NCBI RefSeq assembly: GCF_050632745.1
Contig: NZ_JBODSD010000002.1
Span: forward strand, 186,001-250,000
Length of the DNA stretch: 64,000 nucleotides
Reading direction: 5' to 3'
DNA from: Mumia sp050632745
GTDB taxonomy: Bacteria > Actinomycetota > Actinomycetes > Propionibacteriales > Nocardioidaceae
Part shown: positions 7,052 through 16,085 of the stretch, in pieces
How positions within the stretch are numbered: position 1 is the stretch's first letter
Layout: every line of letters starts with the position of its first letter
Position numbers and translations under genes: made by a program
The notes under the pieces: generated by a model
The model's database searches: none
Seen by the model: the letters and a program-made list of their open reading frames with translations, nothing else
What the model was told of the DNA's origin: nothing

Positions 7052-7891
7052 GTGGAGTACGTGTCCAGAGTGCCGCGACCGCCGCTGGACGGGCTGATCG
7101 ACGACCTCTACTACCTGGAGGGTGCGCCGCCGTACGCCCTGCTGACGTTACCGCCGTCGCCGTCGGCGTTGCTCATCGTGAACCTCGGCGCGCCGTTCCG
7201 CGTCCGCGCCGGCGCCGACCTCGAGACAGCGGCGTACGCCGACGGCTGCGTGGTCACGATGCGCACCCGTGCGTTGGAGTTCGGCTACCCGGCGCAGACC
7301 CGCTCGGTCGGTGTGCACGTCAAGCCGTGGGGTCTGGCGCCGTTCCTGCCGATGCCCGCCGCCGAGCTGCGCGACCGGCCGGTGACGTTGGAACAGGTCT
7401 GGGGCCGGCCCGCCACCGCTGAGCTGCGCGACCGGCTGGCCGCGGCGCCCGGACCCCACGAGATGCTGACGCTGCTCGAGGACGAGCTCAGACGACGGCT
7501 GAGCGAGGCGGCAGGACTGGGGCTGGTCCGACATACGAGCCGCGTCATCGCGACGGCCAGCGGCTCGGTGGCGGTCGCCGACCTGAGCGCGGCCGCCGGT
7601 GTCAGCAGCACTCACCTGTCGCAGCGTTTCAAAGAGCTCGTCGGGGTCACGCCGAAACGCCTTGCCCGCACCTATCGCTTCACTGCCGCCGTATTCTCGA
7701 TCGACCCCGCCGTACCGGTCGACTGGGCCGGCCTCGCCGCCGGCGCCGGCTACTTCGACCAGGCCCACTTCGTCCACGAGTTCAAGGAGTTCACCGGGCT
7801 CACGCCGACGCGGTACGTCGAGGTCAGGCGGCGGTTCCTGCGCGAGCACCCGGGCCACGCGCTCGACGGGTGGTCACTGCCGGCCGATTGA
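7052..7891 (+). CDS. AraC family transcriptional regulator
   Basis: 279 residues. The N-terminal cupin-like part (about 1-150) begins VEYVSRVPRPPLDGLIDDLYYLEG and resembles the DUF6597-type sensor of small AraC regulators. The C-terminal DNA-binding part (about 185-270) has two helix-turn-helix motifs: VADLSAAAGVSSTHLSQRFKELVGVTPKRLAR and the second around AGYFDQAHFVHEFKEFTGLTPTRY. GTG 7052 is chosen because of the leaderless -10 box. It lies 65 bp before a DHFR-like gene on the same strand, which is its likely target. Confidence 0.85.
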   Translation: MEYVSRVPRPPLDGLIDDLYYLEGAPPYALLTLPPSPSALLIVNLGAPFRVRAGADLETAAYADGCVVTMRTRALEFGYPAQTRSVGVHVKPWGLAPFLPMPAAELRDRPVTLEQVWGRPATAELRDRLAAAPGPHEMLTLLEDELRRRLSEAAGLGLVRHTSRVIATASGSVAVADLSAAAGVSSTHLSQRFKELVGVTPKRLARTYRFTAAVFSIDPAVPVDWAGLAAGAGYFDQAHFVHEFKEFTGLTPTRYVEVRRRFLREHPGHALDGWSLPAD

Positions 7892-7956
7892 TTTCGTACA
7901 AGAGCGACTGCTCGTGACGCGCTAGCTTGGGGGCTCCCCAGACCAGAGGAGAGGCC

Positions 7957-8538
7957 ATGAGCAAGGTGGTCATGTACGCGTCGGCGTCCGTGGACGGCTT
8001 CATCGCCGACGACAACGACCAGCCCGGGCCGCTGTTCGACTGGCTGACCGGCGGTGACGTGCCGTTGGACGAGAGCGGCGTGCTGAAGGTGTCGCAGGCC
8101 TCGTACGACTACACCCGGCCGTACTGGGACCAGATCGGTGCGACGATCGCCGGCCGCCGCGTCTTCGACCTGACGGACGGCTGGGACGGCGAGCCTCCGG
8201 GCGGGGTCGACCACGTGGTCGTCGTGACGCACCGGCCGAGGCCCGAGGGGTGGGCCCCCGAGGCGCCGTTCCACTTCGTCGACGGCGCCAAGGCGGCCGT
8301 GGCCAAGGCGCGGGAGCTCGCGGGTGACCGTCTTGTCGAGGTCGCCGCCGGCGACGTCGGCGGCCAGGTGCTGGCTGCAGGCCTCGTCGACGAGGTGCGC
8401 ATGGACGTCGTGCCGGTCGTGCTCGGGTCCGGCAAGCGCTACTTCGGGTCGGTCGACGCGCAGCACCTGCTGGAGGATCCTGACGAGGTGATTCAAGGCA
8501 ACCGGGTGCTTCACCTGCGCTTCCCAGTGCGCCGTTGA
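7957..8538 (+). CDS. dihydrofolate reductase family protein
   Basis: 193 residues: MSKVVMYASASVDGFIADDNDQ, then AGRRVFDLTDGW, VVVTHRPRP and LVDEVRMDVVPVVLGSGKRYFG. Same RibD_C/DHFR-like fold as the proteins at 4406, 30761 and 39172, but nearer to the subgroup with DNDQPGPLFDW. ATG 7957 has GGAGAGG upstream; an in-frame ATG at 7927 lies before it and is rejected. It is probably controlled by the AraC regulator just upstream. Substrate unknown. Confidence 0.85.
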   Translation: MSKVVMYASASVDGFIADDNDQPGPLFDWLTGGDVPLDESGVLKVSQASYDYTRPYWDQIGATIAGRRVFDLTDGWDGEPPGGVDHVVVVTHRPRPEGWAPEAPFHFVDGAKAAVAKARELAGDRLVEVAAGDVGGQVLAAGLVDEVRMDVVPVVLGSGKRYFGSVDAQHLLEDPDEVIQGNRVLHLRFPVRR

Positions 8539-8590
8539 CCCTTACCACTACCCCGTGAGCCCATCGCCGATGAGAAATCGTGCGCGCGGC

Positions 8591-8617
8591 TGTCGAATCC
8601 AGTGCCTCCCGATCGAC
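8591..8617 (+). promoter_or_regulatory. candidate ECF42-type promoter before the first DGPF gene
   Basis: TGTCGAA (8591-8597), 16 bp, then CGAC (8614-8617). The reported ECF42 target motif is TGTCGA at -35 and CGA/TC at -10. The position, about 65 bp before a DGPF gene paired with an ECF42 sigma gene, fits autoregulation of the pair. Confidence 0.6.
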
Positions 8618-8681
8618 GCATAGATGAGCAACGAGAGGCGCCGGTCACGGCACCGGTCCGAGGCACACGTGGAGGTCGCAG

Positions 8682-9080
8682 ATGAAGGTCATGATCCTGG
8701 GCAAGGCGACGGCGGAGACCGAGGCGGGCGTGCTCGCCAGTCCTGAGGACTTCGAGGCGATGGAGCAGTACGTCGCCAAGCTGGCTGCGGCGGGGATCGT
8801 CCTCGCCGGCGACGGGCTGGCGCCGACGAGCAAGGGCAAACGGGTGGCCATCGACGCCGACGGCAAGGCCACGGTGGTCGACGGCCCGTTCGCCGAGGCG
8901 AAGGAGCTGATCGCGGGCTACCAGATCTGGGAGGTCTCCTCCCTCGAGGAAGCCGTCGAGTGGGTGAAGCGCTCCCCCGTGCGCAGCAGCGAGGTCGAGA
9001 TCCGCAAGATCCTCGACGCCTCGGACTTCGACCCCGCGTTCGCGGAGCAGGTCGCGGCGGCCGAGGAGGACGCGCGCTGA
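8682..9080 (+). CDS. YciI/DGPF family protein (ECF42 partner)
   Basis: 132 residues of the YCII-related fold. It starts MKVMILGKATAETEAG and contains VVDGPFAEAKELIAGYQIW, the DGPF signature. Proteins of this type are the constant genomic neighbours of ECF42 sigma factors, but their biochemical role is not settled. GGAGGTCGCAG precedes ATG 8682. The sigma gene follows after 9 bp, so the two are co-transcribed, probably from the TGTCGA promoter upstream. Confidence 0.85.
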   Translation: MKVMILGKATAETEAGVLASPEDFEAMEQYVAKLAAAGIVLAGDGLAPTSKGKRVAIDADGKATVVDGPFAEAKELIAGYQIWEVSSLEEAVEWVKRSPVRSSEVEIRKILDASDFDPAFAEQVAAAEEDAR

Positions 9081-9089
9081 GGATCGGCC

Positions 9090-10340
9090 GTGACCCGCGC
9101 GCCCTCAGCGACCCAGCAGGCGATCGAGGCGGTCTGGCGGATCGAGGCCGCCCGGCTGGTCTCCGCGTTGGCCGGCCTCGTGTCCGATGTCGGCCTGGCC
9201 GAGGACCTGGCGCAGGACGCCCTCGTCGCCGCCCTCGAGCAGTGGCCTGAGTCGGGGGTGCCGGACAACCCGGGCGCGTGGCTCATGGCGGTGGCGCACC
9301 GGCGCGGCGTCGACACCATCCGCCGGGCGGTGCTCCTCCGACGCAAGGTCGAGCTGCTCGGTCGCGAGCTCCCCGCCCACGAGGCCCCGATGGACGAGAT
9401 AGAGCTCGAGTCGCACGTCGACGACGCCGTGCTCCGGCTGATGTTCACCGCCTGCCACCCGGTGCTCTCGGCGGAAGCACGCGTGGCGCTGGCCCTCAAG
9501 GTGGTCGCCGGGCTGTCCACCGAGGAGATCGCCCGGGCGTTCCGGGTGAAGACGACCACGATGGCGGCCCGGATCACCCGGGCGAAGAAGACGCTCGCGG
9601 AGGCTCGCGTGCCGTTCGAGGTCCCCGTCGGGGACGCGCTCGCCGACCGGCTGGGCTCCGTGCTCGACACCGTCCTGCTGGTCTTCAACGAGGGCTACAC
9701 CGCGACGGCCGGCGCGTCCTGGGCACGTGCCGACCTGTGCCAGGAAGCCATGCGTCTCGGACGGATGCTCACGTCGCTGGCGCCCCGCGAACCCGAGGCG
9801 CACGCGGTGGTGGCGCTGATGGAGATCCAGGCCTCACGCCTGCCCGCTCGCACCGGACCGTCCGGCGAGATCGTCACGCTGGACGAGCAGGACCGTGGAC
9901 GGTGGGACCGGTTGCTCATCACCCACGGTCTGGGTGCGCTCGATCGAGTGGAGGAGCTGGGTGGCACGGGTCCCTATGCCCTCCAGGCGAGGATCGCGGC
10001 CTGCCACGCCCGCGCACCGAGCGCCGACGCGACCGACTGGGAGCGGATCGCCTCCCTGTACGAGGTGCTCGCGACGTCGTACCCCTCCCCGATCGTCGAG
10101 CTCAACCGCGCGGTCGCCGTGGCGATGGCCCACGGGCCCGCCGCGGGACTCGCCCTGGCGGACACGCTGGTGGACGTGCCGGCGATGCGCTCCTACCACC
10201 TGCTGCCGAGCGTCCGCGGGGACCTCCTCGCGAGGCTCGGCCGCTCGGCCGAGGCACGAGCCGAGTTCGCCCGCGCGGCGAGCCTGACCGCCAACGCCGC
10301 CGAACGCGCGCACCTCCTCGCCCGCGTCATGGACGCGTGA
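9090..10340 (+). CDS. ECF42-type RNA polymerase sigma factor with C-terminal TPR-like extension
   Basis: 416 residues. Sigma region 2 lies at about 15-85 (LAEDLAQDALVAALEQW) and region 4 at about 125-180 (VALALKVVAGLSTEEIARAF...MAARITRAKKTL). A long helical C-terminal extension of about 230 residues follows (FNEGYTATAG, EAHAVVALMEIQASRLPAR, GPYALQARIAACHA, LNRAVAVAMAHGP). This extension defines the ECF42 group and is needed for activity in studied members; no anti-sigma gene is adjacent. Start GTG 9090 follows the DGPF partner. Confidence 0.88.
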   Translation: MTRAPSATQQAIEAVWRIEAARLVSALAGLVSDVGLAEDLAQDALVAALEQWPESGVPDNPGAWLMAVAHRRGVDTIRRAVLLRRKVELLGRELPAHEAPMDEIELESHVDDAVLRLMFTACHPVLSAEARVALALKVVAGLSTEEIARAFRVKTTTMAARITRAKKTLAEARVPFEVPVGDALADRLGSVLDTVLLVFNEGYTATAGASWARADLCQEAMRLGRMLTSLAPREPEAHAVVALMEIQASRLPARTGPSGEIVTLDEQDRGRWDRLLITHGLGALDRVEELGGTGPYALQARIAACHARAPSADATDWERIASLYEVLATSYPSPIVELNRAVAVAMAHGPAAGLALADTLVDVPAMRSYHLLPSVRGDLLARLGRSAEARAEFARAASLTANAAERAHLLARVMDA

Positions 10341-10420
10341 TGATGTCGAGAAGCGACGACCCGCTCCGCTCTACAGGTGAAGGGCTCGCAACGCGCGACC
10401 CACGACACCAGGAGGTCACC

Positions 10421-10831
10421 ATGCCGAAGTACCTGCTCCTCAAGCACTACCGTGGCGGCCCTGAGCCGCACCGCCCCGTGCCGCCGATGGACCAGTGGGC
10501 ACCCGAGGACGTCGAGGCGCACATGGCGTTCCTCAAGCACGTGAACGACATGCTCGAGGAGAACGGTGAGCTCGTGGACGCCCAGGCGCTCGTCCCCAGC
10601 CGGACCTGGGTGCGCTACGGCGGCCCGGACGCGGCCCCGGTGACCACGGACGGGCCGCACCCCGAGACCAGCGACCTCGTCGCCGGGTGGTTCATGATCG
10701 ACGTCGATTCCCACGACCGAGCGCTCGAGGTCGCGGCGTACGTCTCCTCCGAGCCCGGCCCCGGTGGATCCCCACTGTACGAGTGGATCGACGTGCGGGA
10801 GGTCATGGCCGGACCTCCGACGGAGGACTGA
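10421..10831 (+). CDS. second YciI/DGPF family protein
   Basis: 136 residues: MPKYLLLKHYRGGPEPHRPVP with TTDGPHPETSDLVAGWFMIDVDSHDRALEVA, the DGP(F/H)PE signature variant. GGAGGTCACC precedes ATG 10421. A TGTCGA sequence at 10344-10349 lies upstream but lacks a good CGA/TC partner at the right distance. The second ECF42 gene starts 5 bp after the stop. Together with 8682-10340 this makes two DGPF-sigma pairs in a row. Confidence 0.85.
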   Translation: MPKYLLLKHYRGGPEPHRPVPPMDQWAPEDVEAHMAFLKHVNDMLEENGELVDAQALVPSRTWVRYGGPDAAPVTTDGPHPETSDLVAGWFMIDVDSHDRALEVAAYVSSEPGPGGSPLYEWIDVREVMAGPPTED

Positions 10832-10836
10832 CCCGG

Positions 10837-12051
10837 GTGGTCGACGATCCGGTACGACGGCTGGACGAGGGCGCGCTGCGCGCCCTCGTCCCCCGGGTCC
10901 TCGCGGGCCTCGTACGGCGCGGCGAGGACTTCGACGCCGCCGAGGACGCGCTCCAGGAGGCGCTCGTGGAGGCACTCCGGGTCTGGCCCGAGCATCCGCC
11001 GCGCGACCCGCGCGCGTGGCTGACGACGGTCGCGACGCGGCGCCTCGTCGATGCCCGGCGCAGCGAGGCCGCCCGGCTCCGGCGTGAGGAGGCGACGTAC
11101 GCGCAGCCGCGAGGGAGAGCCACCGAAGAGGGTGACGACACCCTCTTCCTGCTCTTCTGCTGCTGTCACCCCGACCTGTCCCCCGCGTCGCAGGTCGCCC
11201 TCACGCTGCGAGCCGTCGGCGGCCTGACGACGCGCGAGATCGCCGACGCCTTCTACGTCCCCGAGGCGACGATGGCGCAGCGCATCAGTCGCGCCAAGCG
11301 AACCCTGCGCGGGCGCCGGCTCGACCAGCCCGGCGACCTGGCCGTCGTGCTGCGCGTGCTGTACCTGGTCTACACCGCCGGTCACGCCGAACGCGTCGAC
11401 CTGGCTGCCGAGGCGATCCGGCTCGCTCGCCAGCTCACGCTCGCCACGGACGAACCCGAGGCGCGCGGGCTCCTCGCCCTCATGCTCCTGAACCACGCCC
11501 GGCTGCCCGCCCGGATCGACACCGAGGGCCGCATCGTCACGCTCGACCGCCAGGACCGCAGCCTGTGGGACGGGCGCGAGATCGCCGAAGGCGTCCGCGT
11601 CCTGCAGTCCGCGCTCGCCGTGCAGACGGATGCCGCTCCCCCGGGCCGCTACCAGATCGAGGCTGCGATCGCCGCCCTGCACGACGACGCCATGACCGCC
11701 GAGGAGACCGACTGGCCCCAGATCCTCGCCTGGTACGACGACCTCGTCGCGCTGAGCGACGACCCGGTGCGCGAGCACCCTGCCGCCGTGCTCGCGCGCG
11801 CGATCGCGGTGGGCCACGTCCTGGGCGGGGCCGCCGGCCTGCGGGAGACGGACCGCGTGCGCGAGGTGATCGGCGAGCGCCACCGCTGGCACGCCGTGCG
11901 CGGTCACCTGTCCGAGCTCGACGGCGACCTGCTCGCGGCCGGGGCGTCGTACGCCGAGGCCGCACGGCTGGCCACGAACGTCGCGGAGCACGAGCACCTC
12001 GTACGCCAGGCTGCACGCGTGCGGGCGACCGTCCGGAAGGGGGCGTCATGA
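10837..12051 (+). CDS. second ECF42-type RNA polymerase sigma factor
   Basis: 404 residues with the same architecture as the 9090 gene. Region 2 is around FDAAEDALQEALVEALRVWP, and region 4 around VALTLRAVGGLTTREIADAFYVPEATMAQRISRAKRTL. The TPR-like extension has LYLVYTAGHAERVDLAAEAIRLARQL, LLALMLLNHARLPAR and YQIEAAIAALHDDA. A run of three Cys (LFCCCHPDLSP) before region 4 is shared with many family members. GTG 10837 is 5 bp after the DGPF stop. The sequences differ enough that the two ECF42 genes are not a recent duplication. Confidence 0.87.
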   Translation: MVDDPVRRLDEGALRALVPRVLAGLVRRGEDFDAAEDALQEALVEALRVWPEHPPRDPRAWLTTVATRRLVDARRSEAARLRREEATYAQPRGRATEEGDDTLFLLFCCCHPDLSPASQVALTLRAVGGLTTREIADAFYVPEATMAQRISRAKRTLRGRRLDQPGDLAVVLRVLYLVYTAGHAERVDLAAEAIRLARQLTLATDEPEARGLLALMLLNHARLPARIDTEGRIVTLDRQDRSLWDGREIAEGVRVLQSALAVQTDAAPPGRYQIEAAIAALHDDAMTAEETDWPQILAWYDDLVALSDDPVREHPAAVLARAIAVGHVLGGAAGLRETDRVREVIGERHRWHAVRGHLSELDGDLLAAGASYAEAARLATNVAEHEHLVRQAARVRATVRKGAS

Positions 12052-12420
12052 GGCTCGCCGCGCCTCGGCCCGTCGGGCGCGCCCGAGGCCTGCTGCGCCG
12101 ATCGCGACGCTGACCAGCCCGAGCACCACCGCCACGACGGCACCACCCAGGCCGTTGCCGGTGCCGAGCCCTCCGTCCGCCGTCAGCGCGACCGTCGCAC
12201 CCACGGCAGCGCCGACCGCACCTGCGCCGACAGCCACCACCCCTCCCCTGCGCCCGCCGGCCGGGCCTGCGCGCCGGGCCCGCACGAGCGCGACGACGCC
12301 CGCGACGATCCCGATCAGGGCGACCACGGCGGCGCCCGAGGCGGCGAGCCGCTCCGCTGTCAGGTCGTACGCGTCCGCGGCCACCGTCTGTGCTCGCACG
12401 ATCTCCGTCACGGCGTTCAT
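12046..12420 (-). CDS. small membrane protein (DUF6223-like)
   Basis: 124 residues with about three hydrophobic helices: SGAAVVALIGIVAGVVALVR, VVAVGAGAVGAAVGATVALT, and a C-terminal one around AVVAVVLGLVSVAIGAAG. The resemblance to DUF6223 is by pattern only. ATG 12420 overlaps the MMPL stop by 4 bp (ATGA); the longer upstream frame is rejected. It is probably translationally coupled to the transporter. Its 3' end overlaps the ECF42 gene by 6 bp, tail to tail. Confidence 0.7.
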   Translation of the reverse strand: MNAVTEIVRAQTVAADAYDLTAERLAASGAAVVALIGIVAGVVALVRARRAGPAGGRRGGVVAVGAGAVGAAVGATVALTADGGLGTGNGLGGAVVAVVLGLVSVAIGAAGLGRARRAEARRAS

Positions 12421-14705
12421 CGCGACGCTCCGGCGGGGCTCGCGACGGGCGGCAGGTACGCGTCCGCGCGGCCCTCCACGTGGAGCTGCGGGAGCCGTGC
12501 CAGCATCCGTGGCAACCACCAGTTGCGTTCACCCAGCAGCAGCATCACGGCGGGCACGAGCAGCATCCGCACGATCGTGGCGTCGATCAGGATGGCGGCG
12601 ACCATGCCGACGCCGAAGCACGTGAACACGAGCCCGTCCATGCCGAGGAGCATCGCGAACACGACGATCATGATGCTCGCGGCCGCGGTGATCACGCGTC
12701 CCGTGCCGGCGAGCCCGGACAGCACCGCCTGCCGGTTATCGCGGGTCCGGCTCCACGTCTCGCTCATCCGGCTGATGAGGAACACCTCGTAGTCCATCGA
12801 GAGCCCGAACAGCAGGGCGAACATGATGACCGGGATGTATCCCGCCAGCGGCGCGGGCTCGTCGATCCCGACCAGCCCTCCGGCCCAGCCGCCCTCGAGG
12901 AAGTAGGCGAGGACGCCGTACGCGGCCGCGACCGACAGGAGGTTCATCACCGCGGCCGTGACCGGGATGACGACGCTGCGGAACGCCACGGTGAGAAGGA
13001 CCATCGACACCAGCACGACTCCCCCGACGAGGTACGGCAGGCGGTCCACGAGCGACGCGTTGAGGTCGATGCTGGTGGCCGTCCGACCTCCGACGTGCGC
13101 GGTCGCACCACTCCCCTGCGTCGCCACCGGGATCACCTCGTCGCGGACCGCGTGCACCAGGTCCTCGGTCGTCGCATCCTGCGGACCGGTCGTCGGCACG
13201 ACGGTGAAGAGTGCCGTGTCTCCGTCGGGACTGACCCGTGCCGGTGACACCGCGGCGACGTCGGGCGTGCTCGCGAGGCCCTCCTGCAACCGGTCCAGCA
13301 CCACACCGTCCGCCCCCTTCGCGAGGTCGGCGACGACCAGCAGCGGCCCGTTGTAGCCGGGCCCGAAGCCGCTCGCCAGCGTGTCGTACGCCTGCCGGTT
13401 CGACGTGTCCTTCGCATCGTTGCTCGCGTCGGGCATCGCGAAGCTCACCCCGAGGAACGGCAGGGCGAGGACGATCAGCACCGCGACCGCACCGACCGTC
13501 GCCAGGACGCCGTGCCGCTCCACGAGCCGGCTCCACCGCACCCATGCCGCCGACGGTGCCAGGTGGCCGTCGGCCCCGACCGCGGCACCACGGCGACGGC
13601 GCCCCAGCGGCAGCCGCAGCCGATCGACCCACCGCCCGGTGTACCCCAGCAGCGCAGGGAAGAGCGTGGCCGCCGCGACGACGACCACGAGCACCGCCAG
13701 CATCGCGACGAGCGCCGTCCCGTCCATGATCGACAGCCCCATCGCGAACAGGCCGAGCATGCTGATCATGACCGTCGCTCCGGCGACGAGGACAGCCCGG
13801 CCCGCGGTGTCGAGCGCCGCCGCCGTCGCGGCCTCAGGGTCGAGCCCGGCGGCACGCCACTCGCGGAACCGCGTCACCATGAGCAGCGCGTAGTCGATCC
13901 CGACCGCGATGCCCAGCATCGCCGCGATCGTCGTCGCGAACTCGGGGACGTCCACCACGGCGGCCGCCAGACCGACCAGGCTCGCGCTCACCGCGAGGCT
14001 CGCGATCGCCATCACCAGCGGCAACCCCGCGGCGACGAGCGAGCCGAACACGATCAGCAGGACGACCGCGGCCGCGATCAGCCCGACCGCCTCGGCGTTG
14101 CTCATCGGAGTCTCCGCAGCGCGCACCGCGTCTCCGCTCAGCGCGACGTCGATCGTGCCACCGTCGACCGCGTCGGCGGCGGCCAGCAGGCGCTCGGTGT
14201 CCTCGACCGGCATGTCGTTCGGGTTCGCCACGTCGAGGTAGAGGCGCGCCACCAGGACCTGGTCGTCGGGCGAGACCGCCTGCGCGAGCGCGTCGGCCGA
14301 GGCGTACGGGTTCTCCACCTCGGCGACGTGCGGCACGCTCTCGAGCTGCGCGACCAGTGCCCCGACCTCCGCACGCACCTCGGGCGACGTGACGTCGTCC
14401 GCACGCACGACGACGTCGATCCGGTCGCCTGCCTGCGCGGGGAACCGGTCCGCGAGAAGGCTCTGCGCCTTCTCGGAGTCCGACCCCGGCAGCGACGTGC
14501 CGTTGACGAACTCTCCGCCGAACGCTGACGAGAGTCCGACGGCGGCGCACAGGGCGAGGAACCAGGCGATCAGCACCGTCCCGCGCCGGCGGAAGCACAC
14601 CCGGGCCAGCCGCCCCAGGGGGCCGGGCCGGGTCGCGCGCGCCGGGACGGGGCCGTCCTGGCGGGACGCGCTGTGGCTGTCTGTCGTGTCCGTCGTTGGG
14701 TTCAT
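12417..14705 (-). CDS. MMPL/RND family transporter
   Basis: 762 residues with two repeats, each a large extracytoplasmic loop and a block of about five helices. The first membrane helix is near residue 45 (GTVLIAWFLALCAAVGLSSAFG). GIDYALLMVTRFREW carries the acidic residue of helix 4, and LLFGLSMDYEVFLISRM is its counterpart in repeat 2. Actinobacterial MMPL proteins export lipids or drugs using the proton gradient; the substrate is not evident. It is divergent from a histidine kinase-response regulator pair that may control it. GATCGTGGG before ATG 14705 is a poor ribosome site, so a leaderless start is possible. Confidence 0.87.
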   Translation of the reverse strand: MNPTTDTTDSHSASRQDGPVPARATRPGPLGRLARVCFRRRGTVLIAWFLALCAAVGLSSAFGGEFVNGTSLPGSDSEKAQSLLADRFPAQAGDRIDVVVRADDVTSPEVRAEVGALVAQLESVPHVAEVENPYASADALAQAVSPDDQVLVARLYLDVANPNDMPVEDTERLLAAADAVDGGTIDVALSGDAVRAAETPMSNAEAVGLIAAAVVLLIVFGSLVAAGLPLVMAIASLAVSASLVGLAAAVVDVPEFATTIAAMLGIAVGIDYALLMVTRFREWRAAGLDPEAATAAALDTAGRAVLVAGATVMISMLGLFAMGLSIMDGTALVAMLAVLVVVVAAATLFPALLGYTGRWVDRLRLPLGRRRRGAAVGADGHLAPSAAWVRWSRLVERHGVLATVGAVAVLIVLALPFLGVSFAMPDASNDAKDTSNRQAYDTLASGFGPGYNGPLLVVADLAKGADGVVLDRLQEGLASTPDVAAVSPARVSPDGDTALFTVVPTTGPQDATTEDLVHAVRDEVIPVATQGSGATAHVGGRTATSIDLNASLVDRLPYLVGGVVLVSMVLLTVAFRSVVIPVTAAVMNLLSVAAAYGVLAYFLEGGWAGGLVGIDEPAPLAGYIPVIMFALLFGLSMDYEVFLISRMSETWSRTRDNRQAVLSGLAGTGRVITAAASIMIVVFAMLLGMDGLVFTCFGVGMVAAILIDATIVRMLLVPAVMLLLGERNWWLPRMLARLPQLHVEGRADAYLPPVASPAGASR

Positions 14706-14855
14706 CCCACGATCGTCGGGCCGCAGAAGCCGTCGGGTCGTCGGCCGGCGGACGGCCGTACGCCCCTCGTTCGGCGTGAGGACGCCGGCGGTGACCGCGC
14801 TCCTCGACGTAGACCCTCACGCTTCTCGACGGAGCCCGATCGCCGCGCCGGACCC

Positions 14856-14861
14856 TATGAT
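14856..14861 (+). promoter_or_regulatory. leaderless -10 box of the sensor kinase gene
   Basis: TATGAT with 6 bp to ATG 14868 and no ribosome binding site, the standard geometry of actinobacterial leaderless genes. Confidence 0.65.
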
Positions 14862-14867
14862 CACGAC

Positions 14868-16085
14868 ATGCGCGATCGCACGGGAGGGTTTCGACTGCCC
14901 GTCGCGGCTCAGGACCTGCTGCTGGCGGCCTTCGTCGCCGTGATGCAGGTCCAGGGCGTGCGCAGGGCGGCCGAGTCGTCGGAGGTGGCGGCGCGTCCGC
15001 TCGACGACCTCGGCCTGCTCGGTCCGGCACTGCTCGCCGTGAGCGGCCTCGCCCTCGCCGTACGCCGCCGCTGGCCCGTCCCGGTGTTCGTGACCGTCGC
15101 CTCGTGCAGCCTGGCGTACTACGCGGTCGACCTGCCCGACGGACCGACCTGGCTCGCGCTCTTCGTCGCCCTCTACACGGTCACCGCGTACGGCGACGGT
15201 CGGCGCTCCCTGCTCGTCGCCGCCGCGGGCATCGGCGTGCTGTCAGTCGGCTGGCTGGTGGCAGCCGCGGACATCGAGCCCAAGGCCGCTCTCGGTTGGG
15301 TGTTCTTCCGCATCGGGGCGTCGGTCATGAGCGCCGCGCTCGGCGAGTCCGTGCGCTCGCGCAAGGTCATCGCCGCCGACGCCGTCGAGCGTGCCGAGCT
15401 GGCCGAGCGCACCCGCGAGGACGAGGCGCGCGCACGCGTGGACGCCGAGCGGCTTCGGATCGCGCGCGAGGTCCACGACACCGTCGCGCACGCGATCGCG
15501 ATCATCAACGTCCAGGCCGGCGTGACCGCGCACGTGCTCGACAGGCGCCCCGAGCGCGCCAAGGAGTCCCTGACAGCGATCGAGCAGACCAGCGCCCAGG
15601 CGCTGCGCGAGATCCGGACGATCCTCGGGGTCCTGCGGGCCGACTCCGACGACCGTGCGCCGCTGGTCGGGATCGAGGGGATCGACGACCTCGTCGCGCA
15701 GGCGCGCGACGCCGGGCTCGACGTCAAGACCGAGGCCGCCCCTCCCCCGGCGACCCTCCCGAGCACGGTGAGCGCCGCCGTCTACCGGATCGTCCAGGAG
15801 TCGCTCACCAACGTGATCCGCCATGCCGGTCCGACGCGGGTGACGGTCGTGCTCGCGTACGAGGCCGACGCGGTCGCCGTCCGGGTGACCGACGAGGGCC
15901 CGCGCGGCTCCGTCCCACCGTCGGTCGACCCCGCTCCCCCGGGCGTGCCTGGCCGGGGGCTGGTCGGCATGCAGGAGCGGTGCGACCTTCTCGGCGGGGC
16001 CCTCACCGCCGGGCCTCTCCCGGACGGCGGGTTCGAGGTCAGCGCGCGGCTCCCGGTCGTGCCGGCGGGAGAGACGTCACGATGA
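14868..16085 (+). CDS. sensor histidine kinase (NarL/DesK-type, HisKA_3)
   Basis: 405 residues. About four to five membrane helices occupy residues 10-165, followed by a coiled linker (VERAELAERTREDEARARVDAERL). The HisKA_3 dimerisation part IAREVHDTVAHAIAIINVQAG carries the phospho-accepting His. The ATPase domain has YRIVQESLTNVIRHAG and GRGLVGMQERCDLLGG. It starts at a leaderless ATG and overlaps the response regulator by 4 bp. It is probably specific for an envelope signal; the divergent MMPL transporter is the likeliest target. Confidence 0.88.
   Translation: MRDRTGGFRLPVAAQDLLLAAFVAVMQVQGVRRAAESSEVAARPLDDLGLLGPALLAVSGLALAVRRRWPVPVFVTVASCSLAYYAVDLPDGPTWLALFVALYTVTAYGDGRRSLLVAAAGIGVLSVGWLVAAADIEPKAALGWVFFRIGASVMSAALGESVRSRKVIAADAVERAELAERTREDEARARVDAERLRIAREVHDTVAHAIAIINVQAGVTAHVLDRRPERAKESLTAIEQTSAQALREIRTILGVLRADSDDRAPLVGIEGIDDLVAQARDAGLDVKTEAAPPPATLPSTVSAAVYRIVQESLTNVIRHAGPTRVTVVLAYEADAVAVRVTDEGPRGSVPPSVDPAPPGVPGRGLVGMQERCDLLGGALTAGPLPDGGFEVSARLPVVPAGETSR

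Noticed and set aside
10344..10370. Second ECF42 promoter before the second DGPF gene
   Set aside because: TGTCGA is present but no CGA/TC box lies 16-17 bp further on; kept only as a note.
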